In this document: in pieces, positions 23,635 through 35,947 of the stretch
Position numbering within the stretch: the stretch's first letter is position 1
Layout: every line of letters starts with the position of its first letter
NCBI GenBank assembly: GCA_907163375.1
Contig: CAJQUW010012929.1
Coordinates: 1 to 64,000 of the forward strand
Length of the DNA: 64,000 nt
Direction of reading: 5' to 3'
Source: Prostheceraeus crozeri
Taxonomy: Eukaryota; Platyhelminthes; Polycladida; Euryleptidae
The notes under the pieces: model-generated
What the model was told of the DNA's origin: nothing
Database searches by the model: none
The model's input: only the letters and a program-made list of their open reading frames with translations
Program-made: the position numbers and the translations under genes

Positions 23635-25165
23635 CAGAGACAGCATACAGTTCAAACATAATGCTGCTATTTCTTAATAGGGATAAGACTTGGCAAATCT
23701 AAATGAATGTCAGTAAACACAGATGAATGAATAAGTCACACGATCACTTAATTAATAGCACTTCAAGTTTTCGTGCTTTTGATTAAATTTAACAGGTTAT
23801 CAGCAACTTTCAAAACATAGGAAGCTGACATACATGTAATTTTCCTAAATTTTGAATCCTACATTTTCACTTATCGTAATATTTTTAGTGCATAAAATGA
23901 TTGAGATTGATTATATTTTCTCACCTTGGTTTGGAATCTTGTCATGTAAAAGAGCATTCGATCTTGATAACATTCCTTTTCCGCGCACGTGATAAAGAAG
24001 GTTCGATTCCGCATATTGTTTGACAGGATTTATAGGATATGATCTCTTCCTCACTTGTTTGACGGAAATGCAATCCTTCACGACGCTACAAAGTCAGGTG
24101 AAACTTGAAGACAGCAATTGTAAATTAAGTTCGCGTTGGTTTCGCGTTGAAAAGTCATCGAGTAACTGCAAAAGCGAATATTAACCGAAGCAGTCCATCA
24201 GAAAATGACTTTGTTTCACGCTATGCTAATGCCGAATTCCGAGTTTCGACTCGACACCCAAGTGCTGTCAGCTTAAAGCGTGGCGCATTGATACGTTTGG
24301 CCAAGACTGCAGTAAGAACAGACGTCGTTGATCAATCCATGGTAGCATAGCAACTTTGCATAAATAGACTTCTGCGTCACGACTGCTGACTCACTCACCT
24401 CGTATCCTCCTGTATTGTACGCATATGCCAGACTTCAGAAAACTCAGTCGATGGTTCAACAATAACATTGTTGGTGAAATTATGAAATACAATGAAACCC
24501 GGACTGAAGAGGGATGGATCTTGACTTCTTGTCTTGATACCTAAATTGACAACTGCCATGATAGTCGATTGTCAATCAAGAAAGCACATAACTAATTTCT
24601 ACAGTACGAGGAAAATCATAGGTACTACATGGACTATAAGCTTTCGATAAGCTGCTTTCACAAGTGTAATATCATTCCGAATACTAGGCTCTACGCATGA
24701 TCATTTTAATGTCTATACCAGAGCTTTAAATAGTTCTAAAATTATTTTGATGAAACACATGCATCAACTGGCCATTTAAACATCACCTTTCCAACGCTAT
24801 CACGTGTGTCTATATTTGGTGTAGTTCTTTTACAGCAACGCAACTGTAATTGTGGGCTATCAACTATTCTCGCGTTTAATATGTATTGATCTGGTGTACA
24901 GTAAAATACACCCAAGTTCCGTGTGACGAAAATATTTAATTGACTGGGATAAGTAATGAAGCATTTAACATTTTTATGACAATGGCCCAGATTGGCTTTG
25001 TATGTAAACTAATCTGCCTCATTCCAAACGAATCAAGCAAAGCAGCAAGAGCTTATTAGCCATTCAAAATTATTATTCCGCTTTTGTCTGATCATTTATC
25101 GCCGTGAGAAGCCCTTCAAGCTGATGACGCTTGATAAGAACAGAAAAAAATATTGCTTGCTTAGC
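23635..25165. other. No supported gene
   Basis: Only short frames; no splice-linked coding pattern or repeat structure recognised. Confidence 0.4.
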
Positions 25166-25336
25166 CAATTTAGTAGGTGCCTGATGTGCCTAGTAGGCAT
25201 ATGGTAATCATGCCATAGCAAACTTTGCCCTACCAATTTAGTAGGCGCTTGGCATGGACCTACTAGGCATATGGTAATTATACTTTGCTCAATCAATTTA
25301 GTAGGTGCTTGATATGTGCCTAGTAGGCATATCGTG
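25166..25336. repeat. Tandem repeat, 60-68-bp unit, three copies
   Basis: CAATTTAGTAGG begins copies at 25166, 25234 and 25294. Each copy also contains CCTA(G/C)TAGGCATAT, and the first two continue GGTAAT. The array sits directly next to the 3' end of the LINE. Confidence 0.8.
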
Positions 25337-25346
25337 GTTTTGCGTG

Positions 25347-25376
25347 TTGTTAAGTAAGTAAGTAAGTAAGTAAGCG
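25347..25376 (-). repeat. (TTAC)n tail of the LINE
   Basis: On the plus strand this is TTAAGTAAGTAAGTAAG..., i.e. (TTAC)n on the LINE sense strand, about six to seven units. Such tails prime reverse transcription of CR1/L2-like elements. Confidence 0.85.
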
Positions 25377-25539
25377 TTTTATTTCAAGTTGAATGAAAAT
25401 CAAGACAGTCATATACACAAATCATATACACATTACATAGTCATATCACAAATTTTCACATACACAAGTAAAGAAGACCGAAAAATAAATGCATACAAAC
25501 TGAGGTCATTTTACATCTACATACCATTTAAAATATCGT

Positions 25540-28145
25540 TTAAGTGTACACACAGTTGCTGAAGTAAAAATGGGAAAAAAGATCTGGCATATTTTCAGTA
25601 CGGATACATGGGAAAACGAATCTGTTCGACCGTTGAGATCTTTCAGGCAGAAGGTCTCTCAGGATATGATTTTGGTCGTTTTCAATCTGTCTGAAAAGTT
25701 TCAAAGAATGTTGCAATCGTCTATGTATAGTATCGTCACACTTAGTACACTTTGAAACTCCATTATAAATTATACGATGTGCTCGGTTTTCAATAGTTGA
25801 AAGTATTCTACAATGCTTTTTAGAGAGCCCAACAAATGTTTCACATGCGTAGTCTAAAACAGAGCGGATAATGGCTACACATACATCATGCAATTGATTT
25901 GCAGAAATAAGTGAATTTAAACGTCTGATGATATGCAAGCGTCTGCTACACTTTATTAGCAAATAATCTACGTGGTCGTCCCAAGTTAACTTATTATTCA
26001 TACAGACTCCGAGATACTTGATGGACTTTACGTAGTTTACAGAGAAAGAAAAATTGTCTAAGGAAACAGGAGATCGAGAAACAATCATCACATTAGACTT
26101 TTCTGTATTTAGTCTCAAAAAGTTTTTTTGCGCACCACAATTCAACATTCTCTATTTCACGATTAACCGTAGAGCGAATGTCATCAATATCATTTTTTGG
26201 TAAAGGAATGATTACACTTATATCATCAGCATATTTAAGCATTACATTATTCACTGAGTAACTATGTAAGTCACTAACATATAGGCAAAAAAGAAAAGGG
26301 GCTAAAACGGATCCTTGTGGTACTCCGCAAGTAATGCTCACAGATCGGGAATACACATCCTTTAACTTCAGGAAAGTGGTTCTATTTTCACAGAATGATT
26401 TCAACCATATAATGAGCTCGATAGGGAAATTCAAAGTCTGCAGTTTCTCAAATAACACATTGTAATTTACACAATCGAACGCCTTTGACAAATCACAGCT
26501 GCGCAACCAAAATTCGGCCTTTCATCGATGATGCGTAATGATGTATCTAGTAACTTCAAAATGGCTGTTGTAGTCGAGGCACCTTTCCTGAAACCATGCT
26601 GTTCGAGGCCATAATTTATATAGAACATGTCTGCAAAACGATTGAGTACAATTCGTTCCAAAATCTTCGCTAGAGGAGGAAAGATCGAGATGTATCGCAG
26701 ATTGTTTATATCAGGCGGTTGACTTTCAGGTATTGGGACTGTGACACTAATTTTCCAACTCGCAGGAAAATTCAATGTTGACAGTGAGCAATTAAATATG
26801 TGTTAACGGTTCAGAAATAACGTCCGCCAGAAATATATAAATTCTAGTCGGAACTAGATCAAACCCGGATGATTTTTTGAGAGGCATATTGCACAGCATT
26901 TTTCTTACTTCTGAGGTATCAATTGTAGGATACCAGCTTTCGGACGGTGCGGTAGGAATGAATTGATTAAGATTATTTTTAGGGAATGGGCTTGATAATG
27001 AGTCTGCCATTTTATCAAGAAGTTGAATGATACTTCCATTTTCTTCAATTAGTGTAGTCCAATTATCTACCGCATTATTTTTGCCATCGTTCTTGTGTTT
27101 CGCTACGACTTTCCATAGACCTTGTGAGGAGCTGTTCATAATCTTGTTTACCCAAATTTGTTTTGCAGTTAAAATTTCTTGCTTTACTTTCATTTTCAAT
27201 TCATTATATCTGTTCCAATTTCTTGTTCTATAGGCATTCCATTTCTCATTGATTAGGTATTTAGTCAATGGGGTCATCCATTCTTTGTCGTTCTGGGTTA
27301 TTATCACATCAACAGAAGGGATGTAAGTATTAATGAAATATATGTTTGATGTAACTGGAAATAGTGAGCTTTTGTATTAACATCGTCTGATTTCTGTAAT
27401 AGTCCCATCCAGTCAAAGTTGCATACTTGGAAAAATAAAGCATCTAGGTTCGATTGTCTGAAATCATAAAGCTTGTGAGACTGCACATTTATCTCATTAG
27501 GCTTCGAAAGATAACATTTTGATGGATAACAAGTTAACATTAGATGATCAGAATTTCCCAGTGGGGCATTGTACTGTACGTTTTTGGCATCATATACTTG
27601 AGATATGTCATTGAGATCAGCAGGTGGTCTAAGATAGCGTTTTGCCTAGTCGGATTGATGATTATATCGCACATATCCATATCAGAACAAAACCTTGTCA
27701 CATCAAAAGAGTTCAAATTACCAGCCAACATTAAATGATAATGAGGCTTAGTTACACAAAAGTAGTACACAATCAACTTCACTAGATCGTTGTATATGTC
27801 ATTCAGTTTTGATGCGTTTAAACTTGGTGGGATTTACAAGCATAATAAACATAACTTGAACGAGGAAATATCAATAATCAGATATTCAGATTCATTTGGT
27901 AAATGGTACGATTCAGAAATATTAGAGAATGAAATATTCGATCTGAGAAACACTGCAACTCCACCACCTCTTCGGCAGGATCGGTCACTCCGACATGAAG
28001 TATATCCTGGAATATTGATCAGATCTGAATTTATTAGACTGCTCAGCCAGGTTTCTGTCACACAGATTATATCGGGAGATTTTAGAGAAGCGACAAGTTT
28101 CAGTTCGTCAATTTTTGGTAGTAAAGAACGTGCATTCAGTAACAT
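25540..28145 (-). pseudogene. LINE ORF2: endonuclease-reverse transcriptase, several frameshifts
   Basis: The endonuclease starts at about 28145 with LLNARSLLPKIDELK, then CVTETWL, AGNLNSFDV (normally GDFN-like, so a catalytic Asp may be lost), NPTRQNAILDHLLIS and PLGNSDHL (27560). The linker and RT follow: PLKKSSGFDLVPTRI, FPASWKISVTVPIPE, LEQHGFRKGASTTTA, DLSKAFDCVNY, GVPQGSVLAPFLF, YADD (26233-26222) and TEKSNVMIVSR, then a C-terminal region with KYLGVCMNNKLTWDDHV and a final block to 25540. The trace passes through at least five frames (28145-27834, 27782-27540, 27540-27304, 27307-26792, 26775-26467, 26506-26093, 26148-25540), so the copy cannot make the protein as read. At least one shift lies at a homopolymer run (TTTTTTT near 26121-26127). 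Confidence 0.85.
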
Positions 28146-28177
28146 AACAGTACGATATGTTGAATCCTGTGAAACCT

Positions 28178-28959
28178 TTACCGAAAATTTGCATTGGGAT
28201 CTATCGTTACAACTTTGTTATTGCGGATGGTAACTTTTTCGCCAAGATCACGCCTTGCTTTCAATTCTTTCCTCAATAAAATATTTCTGTCCCTTTCCAT
28301 TTTTGTATAGTCAGGATTTATGAACACTTTTGAATATTGAGGAAAGTATTTAAGACGTCTCGCCTTTCGGAGAAGAGCAGTGCGTTTATTTTCATCAACT
28401 CATTTAAATCTGAGAAGTCGAGGTTTATCAGTATCAGATTTTCGTCCAATGCGATTTGAAGATTCCACATCAATATTATCCATTTCAAGAGCGCTACATA
28501 AATCGTTAATGGCTTCATTGTCTTGTTTTATTCTAGATTCAAGACTACCATAAGTTCAGGAAGACCAGTCACAATTAGGAAATTTCTTCTGTTCAGTCTT
28601 TCCTGCAGCTCGCTAAACATAGCCTCACACGAACCGTTTATGGCATTTTTCATTTGTTCATATTCATCTTGTAGCTTGTCATGTTTCTTTTGCAGATCTT
28701 CGTGCTGTTTGATGAGCAGATTAAACTTTTCAGTCATAGGAAAAATATATATTTGAAGTTGATTCTCAATAACCGCTGAAATATTATCAACATCGATGGA
28801 GTCATTCTTCTGTTTGATATTTTCTGTTGTTAGGGATCTCCTGGAGCTAGATTGTGTCTTTAAATGCAACATAGCTCTGATGAAATCTTTCTTCGTGATA
28901 GAAGATTTAGATAAATCATTTTCAGGCAAAGCAAGAAGTTCCTCCACTGATAGTACCAT
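28178..28959 (-). pseudogene. LINE ORF1: coiled-coil and RRM-like nucleic-acid-binding protein
   Basis: The start is the ATG at 28959 (MVLSVEELLALP). It is followed by a long charged helix (KFNLLIKQHEDLQKKHDKLQ) typical of a coiled coil, then NRRNFLIVTGLPE, the first strand of an RRM-like fold. In neighbouring frames the trace continues through NRIGRKS, PRLLRFK, RRLKYFPQYSKVFINPDYTK and MERDRNILLRKELK to a stop at 28178. One or two frameshifts (near 28545 and 28400) break it. ORF1 proteins of this design coat LINE RNA and act as chaperones. It overlaps nothing and precedes ORF2 by about 30 bp. Confidence 0.75.
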
Positions 28960-28998
28960 GGTAACATGAATGTAACTACACTGCCAAAAATAATTGTC

Positions 28999-29071
28999 AC
29001 CACAGGGTATCGAACCAAGAGACAAAAGTACTATTCGCTGTCCAGTCGAGGAACTAGACCAGTAGGCCACA
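28999..29071 (-). promoter_or_regulatory. tRNA-like module with Pol III A and B boxes
   Basis: On the minus strand, TGGCCTACTGG (29069-29059) resembles an A box and GGTTCGATACC (29016-29006) fits the B-box consensus GGTTCGANNCC exactly. The spacing is right for a tRNA-derived sequence. It lies about 40 bp upstream of ORF1's ATG. It is either an internal promoter-like part of the LINE 5' region or the head of a tRNA-derived SINE fused there. A functional tRNA is unlikely because the arms do not pair convincingly by eye. Confidence 0.55.
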
Positions 29072-29474
29072 CAACCAACTTCAGCTAGAAAGATTGTCAC
29101 TATTAAGTTAATTCAAGAAACCGTGAAATCACTTGTGTGACGTAGATAATTCAGCAGTTGGTTTTCATCGAGGCAGCAACCACAATCAACCCATGAGAAT
29201 CACTCACTGAATTTTATGGTGAAAGGGAGAATTTTCGGTATATCAAGAATCCCGTAGAGCGACGAGAAAAACTGATATCATATCCAGAACAACGACAACT
29301 AGACGGCTCCAACGATGTAAAATTTTCCAAATTTGAGTGGATAATGTCAACACATGAAGCAGACAACACTACATGCACTGGCAGACGCGAGAGACACAAC
29401 CGATCACCTCGACAGTAGATGAACATGTCGCCTACTAAGTTTACCGCGCGCGTACCATGACGCTTAGCAAGCAA

Positions 29475-32400
29475 AACATATTTCTTTTACTCGGGTAGCA
29501 TGGATGTATTCATTTTGAGAAACTTTATTTACGTCAATCATGTACAGATGTAGTGTTGAATAACTGGAATTAAGGGATTCATACATCCCATTACAAAGCT
29601 ATTGGACTTATGACCAAAAATTCTTCCGACTTTTCCGAACGCAATTGGTCGCTGGAACCTCCGCAAATTTATTCGGACATTTAGGTCCCACATGTTTTAA
29701 TTCAATATTACCAAAGCATCCACAATTTTTTAACAATAAACTTTATAAATATTATATAATATATGATATATTATATTATGATTATATATGTGAATATAAT
29801 ATATATATATATATATATATATTATATTATATTCATATATATAATCATAATTTATACTGGTACAAAATCTGAAACAGGACCGAAAACAGATATTTGATAT
29901 GTCCATTATTAAACGTGACAATTTAATTTTTCAGTAATTTCAAAAATTTTGCAATTTTTGCCGATTTTGTAAGCGGTCATGCTTAAATTGATGATGTCAC
30001 CAGAGCACAACATCGGTAGAAACAATCACTTTGAAATCCACGTTTGGATGATGTGTCATCAAATTGATCTTAGAATTAAAAAAAAACATTATCATTTTGT
30101 TAATTAAAAAAGTTGGCTAGTACGGAATTGGTTAAGCTGCAAACATCGCGATTTCGCTCCACATAATCTATCCATTGAATATACCCCCTGTAGTTTTTGA
30201 ACCATATTAATTTGGACCCTTCGTCTACAAGACCATTCGGACCATTTCTGAATAAATGTGATTTAAAACAATCATAAAGGTTGGGAGCCTCATTATTGCG
30301 AATTTGTATTTAGTTTTCTCTAGATCAAGACATATTTATTCAAACGTCACCACAAAGATGAAATTTTAGTTAAGCGTTTATGGACCCTTTTTATCATGAC
30401 CCTTTCGGACCTTTCATACGGCCTTTTTGAGTTAACAGTGAAGATTCAACTCAATATTTAATCATTTTATTTACAATAACTTAAGAAGCGATTGGAGATT
30501 GGAGGGATTTGACAATTCATTATTATAGAGAAACCAGAATTTAGGAAGCATTTTAGGTATAGAAATGATAGCTTTCAAATATCACATGTATTACACAGTT
30601 TCGTGTTTAGAATCGGAATGCAGCCAGAACGATTCAAACTACTTACCGATGATTGATAGCTTGAGGCATCTGTCTGTCCTCGAAAACTTCAAAATCTTGG
30701 ATGTCTAGTTGATGTAAAGTATTGCTAGCGTCTTACACAATTGATGTAATAAATGATGTATTCAACACACAAATATAAATGATGTAAGGCTAACTGAAAA
30801 TTGACAAGAAAATATCTCGAGCGTTCCCCATCCAGGCAAATGAATTTATTACTTTTGTCCACATGTCTATTCTCCCTTGTTTTTCCTACATTGCATGCAG
30901 CTGGTCATGAAAGTGATATCATTTCGTGTATCATGCGACAGATGTGAGCGCGTTCGAAGAGTTGACTACTGACGCAACGATTCCTGCGCATGGGATTGAT
31001 GTAGTCAATTACAGTGCTTTTATAGAAGTTCCCCTCTGTGCAGATCTCTCTGAAGATGTTTCATGTCATTATCCAAGTTAGAAGTCTTCTGTAATGTTTA
31101 ATTGAATGGCTTCCTACATGTAAGTTCATTAAGATAGACAGAGACGACTATGTTCTATGATAGCACAAAATTAAGCATAAAGGGTCAAATTATGTTCAAG
31201 ATTAAACATTGACATCAAAACTCTCTGATTTAATTTAAATTATACCGTCGAAATTTCAAAATGACCAAGATGCGGATACATATACAATATTGCAATTAAT
31301 TGAAAAAAAACTTCCCGAAATATCAGTTAAAAAACATAAGCAAAAATATATCCTGAAAAACAAAATATCAGTTGTTTATACAGCATCACTATGTATTTTA
31401 AGGGCAATAGTGTCGAACATTTGAGGACGCGTAAGCGCCTGAAAATGTCTGACATTGTTGTCCGAAAAAATCTATGTCTATAACACTGTGCGGATTTGAA
31501 ATGGACTGGGCAGCAATGTATGTAGGAAAATGTAGGCAGGAATGCTATGATTACATGTAGATATACGCTAAATGAGATTTCTAAAACATCTTTCACAGGC
31601 ATCGGTACAGATTTCATCATTACATGATGCATTATATTGTGTGTGAATGAGCTATGATGCAATCAGTGGTGCAGTGGAGGTGGTACGTGGCAGTACGGCA
31701 TACCCCCACCGAAATATTTTTAGATCACCGCACCCCATCATAGATATGTGACTTGAACGTACCCCCACCACAAATTTGTTTTTCAAAGTAGCCACACTGC
31801 AAGATGCAAGTAAATGGAGGCTATGTTGAAAATAAATTGTTGATCCTTGTAGTCTTCGATATTTCTATTATTTCCCCTTCCCACATTTTTGTTGTCGAAG
31901 CCCGAGAGTTTTACATCGTCTCTCGATGCACGATCGTCTCTTGCTCCTAAGGGCAGTCTCACTATACTGCCGCAAAACTGTAAAATGAGTTTGTAGAGCA
32001 TTTACTGCCTCAGAACTAGACAAATGCTCGTCATTGTCTACAGACAACAATCTGAACAAGTTCATGATCATAGCTGTACCTTGTATTCTGACTGAGTATC
32101 CAAGGAACCAATCCTTCATCCCAGGGGTCAGGCAAGACTTCTCAGTGGTATTGCACTGTCACCTTGGAAAAGTTAGAAAATGTGTGTTGGGAGAAAGAAT
32201 AGAGGTACACTGGTACCTGGTCTTCTCTTTTTATGAAAGCTTGCGGATGTGAACACATCAGATGATCTCCCTTGCATGCGCGTGTATGCTGCTTACAGGG
32301 TGAATTTCAATAATAACCGCCAATTGAGATATATCTTTTCTTGAAAATCAAAGTTTTCAAAACCGCACCGGTGTTGATATTTTTACAAATATAGTGTAGA

Positions 32401-33277
32401 AAAGGTCTTGCCTGCAACATTATCATTCAAAACTCCTTACTTTACTAATTATCGAGTTTTTGATAAATGATAGTACTTCAGCAACTAACTTACGTTAAAT
32501 TATTTTGATTATATGCCTTTGGATTATTGCGGAATGTCTGAATTCATATGAACATGGAAATTACTGCTATAAATGTGTGTATGCAGAGCTGCTCAGTAGT
32601 AAAGAATCATCAACCAGGCTACGACTTCTAGGTGTTTGTGTAATTGATATTGAAGCTTTATCCCTCTTATCCGTGATATGGTAATATACACTGCAACAGT
32701 CAATTGATTCTGTCTGATTTGTAAGAATTTGTCAAATTTTAGATTTTCCCTCTCTGATACTGCAAACCCATACTAATTCACAAAAGAAAATATCATTTCC
32801 GATAATTATCATTAAATTCCAACGAAGAGGTCATTCGTTGATTTCAAAATATCAAAGAAGACCAACAATTCTCAAAATTATAGTAATTTTTGGCGATGGC
32901 AATGAGATATTGCGTAAATTCGTCCCAGTTCAATCGCTAGGAAGCCTGCAGATATGAGCCGCCATTGGAACAATCCGTTATACACTGTAAATGCCTCGCC
33001 ACCAAAGTCGCCACTAACTCACCACGAAACATTGGCAACAAAAGTGAACACCAGGAAGTACGAGTGGCCAACACTCGCCACGAACTAATGCAGCTGTTAA
33101 ACATTATCATGCCACACCCTATTGTTGCCAATTGCAGGCGAATTCGTGGCGAGTGAGGCCGAGAGTTCATGCAATTCCTGTATTCCTATTGGCTCGCTTC
33201 ACCTCAAAATGCATGGCAGTCTACGGATACAGAATTTTTTGCTATTGGAAAGGATTCACTAAAGCTTTCCCTATAAC
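29475..33277. other. No supported gene; AT-rich, one TA palindrome
   Basis: The stretch contains the TA-rich palindrome listed separately, and near 31663-31780 a GT-rich segment beginning CAGTGGTGCAGTGG that recalls hAT-type ends but has no partner I can find. Minus-strand frames at 31868-32119 are open without motifs. Confidence 0.4.
29736..29858. repeat. TA-rich palindrome with (AT)n core
   Basis: AATATAATATATATAT... forms a self-complementary block: GATTATATATGTGAATATAAT on the left mirrors ATTATATTCATATATATAATC on the right, around an AT dinucleotide run. It could extrude as a cruciform and is liable to length variation. Confidence 0.7.
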
Positions 33278-33289
33278 TATTTACTAGCA
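33278..33289. repeat. 12-bp target-site duplication (left), TATTTACTAGCA
   Basis: The same 12 bases occur at 36182-36193, directly outside the other end of the Penelope-like element. Confidence 0.85.
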
Positions 33290-33558
33290 TCTTCAGTCCC
33301 AATTTTATTGTTTTAGCATTGTGACCTTGACAGTTTTAGACGTAATTGTAAATGTAAATCAGCTCTTATTGTATTGTTTTTAGCTTGTATTCAATTTTCG
33401 AGGAGTTAGACGCAATTGCCAATTGTTCTTTTAGCTTGACAAGTTCTCATCCTGTTGTATTTAAAGGTTTTATCTAGATTTATCTGTTTGTCCTGAAGAT
33501 ATGTCATGAAAACGGACATGAAATCGATCGACCAATACTTGTCGTTTTTATTTTAAAA
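33290..33558 (+). repeat. Left pseudo-LTR, with hammerhead-like motif
   Basis: It runs from TCTTCAGTCCC to TTTTATTTTAAAAT. Near its 3' end are CTGAAGA (33493-33499), a stem ATGTC/GACAT (33501-33505 with 33515-33519) and GAAA (33520-33523): the order of a hammerhead ribozyme core, with one extra base before the stem. Penelope-like elements are known to carry hammerheads in these repeats. I could not close stems I and III by eye. Confidence 0.75.
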
Positions 33559-35947
33559 TGTTGTCACTGGGCTCGCTATCTCACAAAGTATTGAAATCGA
33601 CACTGCCCTCCACGATTTTCGATGAAGCAAAGAAGATAAACAAAGTATGGCTGAAATACCAAAAAACAAGTCTTCGATTAGAATTTCTACGCAATTGCCA
33701 AGAACAGAAACTGATACCAACATTCCTTCGAGTCAAAATTCCTTCACACCTGCGGCAACACCACATAGTCTTCAGTCAATCCCAACTCAAAATTTTGAAG
33801 GATGAAATTAGGATTGCAATTCAAGAAGCTGCATGTGCCTCATCAGACCTGGATGACGGAAAGGAGAACCTGACGTCTGAATGGACGATGTTGGAGTGCC
33901 TTCTACAGCATCACAATCGCACAATCCTGCGCACAATTCGAGTAAGACACCGAAATAAGCTACTGAACTTAAAGACTGACACCAAACGTGTTCAAAAAAT
34001 GAAGTCCAAAGTCAATGGTAATGTTTTGAACTTTTCGAAACGCCAATTGTCTGAAGAAGAGTTGTCAGCCCTTGAGCTTGGCTTCTCCATGTCGTGGCCA
34101 GCAAAAGTTAACTCTCTGAAGGTCAAAACCGAAACGGAGGTCACGTTCAAATCCCTTATTCATTCTGTACATTTAAACTCTGAACTGAAGGATCGTGTTC
34201 GTTCAAAATTCAAAAGCCTCGCTATGACCTATATTAATCATAAAGTTAGCATGTCCAAAAATTGTAAACGGCATTTGACTGCTCTTCGCAATCTTGCCAA
34301 AGACAAAAGCATTTATGTTTGCAAGTTTGACAAAGGGAATGGGATCTGTATTACTGACAGATCTCAATATGTTGCTTCTCTGAATTCCATTCTCGCTGAC
34401 ACTACAAAATTTTCTCCTTACACTAAAAGTGGTCGTGCTATCAAAGACCCTTTCATTATTGCGGAAGACAAATTCAACCGCAATTTACTGCTATTGAAGA
34501 GTGATGGCTCTATTACCGAGAGTCAATATAGAGAAATTCGGGCCTGTGGTTCTCAACCGTCTCGTTTGTATGGACTAGCTAAAGTTCACAAGTCCACTGC
34601 TGACCTAACTTATCGCCCGATTTTGAGTATGTGCGATGCTTATTGCTCTAACCTCAGCAAGTGGTTAGACCAAATTCTGAAGCCGCACATCCCTAAACAT
34701 TATTTGATCAAGGATTCTTTCGACTTTGTTGAAAAGATGCACGGTCTCAGCATACCGAATAGCTATATGGTCTCCTTTGATGTCCGCAGTCTCTTTACTA
34801 ACGTTCCTCTTGATGATACCATCGATCACATATGTAGCATTATTGATTTTGACAAATTTCGATCAACAAAAAACCCTAAAGACACTTTTGTCTTTAGCCT
34901 GTAAAAACGTTCTTTTCCAATTCGATGACAAACTTTATATTCAAAATGACGGCGTCGCTATGGGCTCAAAATTAGCTCCCACTCTCGCCAATTTTGCGAT
35001 GGATTTGATAGAAAAGCAATTTGACAGACAACCTTTGTTTTATCAGAGGTATGTCGATGATGTTTTTGCAGTCTTCAAAAACAAACTTGAAGCTGTCGAA
35101 TTTTTCAACTATTTGAATTCTTTGCATAAAAGTATTCAATTTACCATGGAACATGAACAAGAAAAGCAACTAAAATTTCTCGACGTTGTTGTACACAAAA
35201 ATGATGACAAGTTTGAGACTGAATGGACTTTGAAGGACACTAACACCGGCATTTATGTTCCTAACGAATCGTTTGCTCCTTTCAAGTATAAAACTGCTGC
35301 TATTTGCTCCCTCATTTATCGAGCTAAGCGCCTCTCTAGCAAAGATATTTATTTTGAGAGTGCTTATAATAAAATCGCGTCGATTTTTATTAACAATGGT
35401 TTTCATGCCAAAGTCATCGAGAAAATCAGAGACAAAATTTTTGAATTCCAGACCTAGTAATGGTCAAAGTGATAATGATGTGGATCGTCAGCGCATTTAT
35501 TGGCGACTACCGTATATTAAAGAAAGAGAAAAACAAACTCTCAAAACTGTTCACTCGATTAATCGAATTTTGCCTGACACTTGCAAATTATCTGTCGTTT
35601 TCGATACTTTCAAAACGAGCAAATTGTTTCCGAACAAAGATAAAGTGCCTATGAGTCTCGCCTCTAATCTTGTATACAAATTGAAATGTTGGCAATGTGA
35701 CAATTGCTATATTGGTGAGACTCGTAGGCACTTTATCACCAGAATTCGTGAACACTTGGAAGGTAGACCTATAGATTCTGAAATTACCAAACACGTTCAT
35801 AGAAATAGCTATGACAATTTCGAAATAGTTTTTCGCACAAAGTACACTCGCACTGCTGAAAGTCTGGTCATGAAAGAAATCAATAGTTTTAACCTTGATG
35901 AACGAACACGAATCTTCAGTCCCAATTTTATTGTTTTAGCATTGTGA
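33558..35947 (+). pseudogene. Penelope-like reverse transcriptase with GIY-YIG endonuclease, two frameshifts
   Basis: The ATG at 33558 spans the exact end of the left repeat. The N-terminal frame (33558-34904) contains DKGNGICITDRSQY, SRLYGLAKVHK, YRPILSM and SFDVRSLFTNVPLDDT. The trace then moves to a second frame (to 35457) with GVAMGSKLAPTLANF and RYVDDVFAVF (YVDD at 35050-35061) and KQLKFLDVVV, then to a third frame (to 35947) with the endonuclease: NLVYKLKCWQC, CYIGETRRHFITRIREH and a distal FNLDERT. The stop falls inside the right repeat. The first shift lies at or near the A-run at about 34868-34873 and the second near 35435-35450. The enzyme would nick target DNA and prime reverse transcription. 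As read, the copy is inactive, unless these shifts are sequence errors. Confidence 0.88.

Larger units (their letters stand above)
25347..29100 (-). mobile_element. CR1/L2-like LINE, near full length, decayed
   Basis: Reading the minus strand, the order is a tRNA-like module (29071-28999), ORF1 (28959-28178), ORF2 with an apurinic endonuclease (from 28145) and a reverse transcriptase (to 25540), then about 160 bp of 3' UTR ending in (TTAC)n at 25376-25347. A short tandem tail instead of poly(A), together with this ORF order, is typical of the CR1/L2 group. The true 5' end is uncertain and could reach about 29470. Confidence 0.8.

Noticed and set aside
28999-29071. A functional tRNA gene on the minus strand
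   Set aside because: A and B boxes are present, but the acceptor and anticodon stems do not pair convincingly and the module abuts LINE ORF1; kept only as a tRNA-like promoter.
31663-31780. hAT-type terminus (CAGTGGTGCAGTGG...)
   Set aside because: No inverted partner or 8-bp duplication was found in the window.
31868-32119. Minus-strand ORF of 83 residues as a gene
   Set aside because: No domain, no convincing splice context, and overlapping equally long frames on the other strand.
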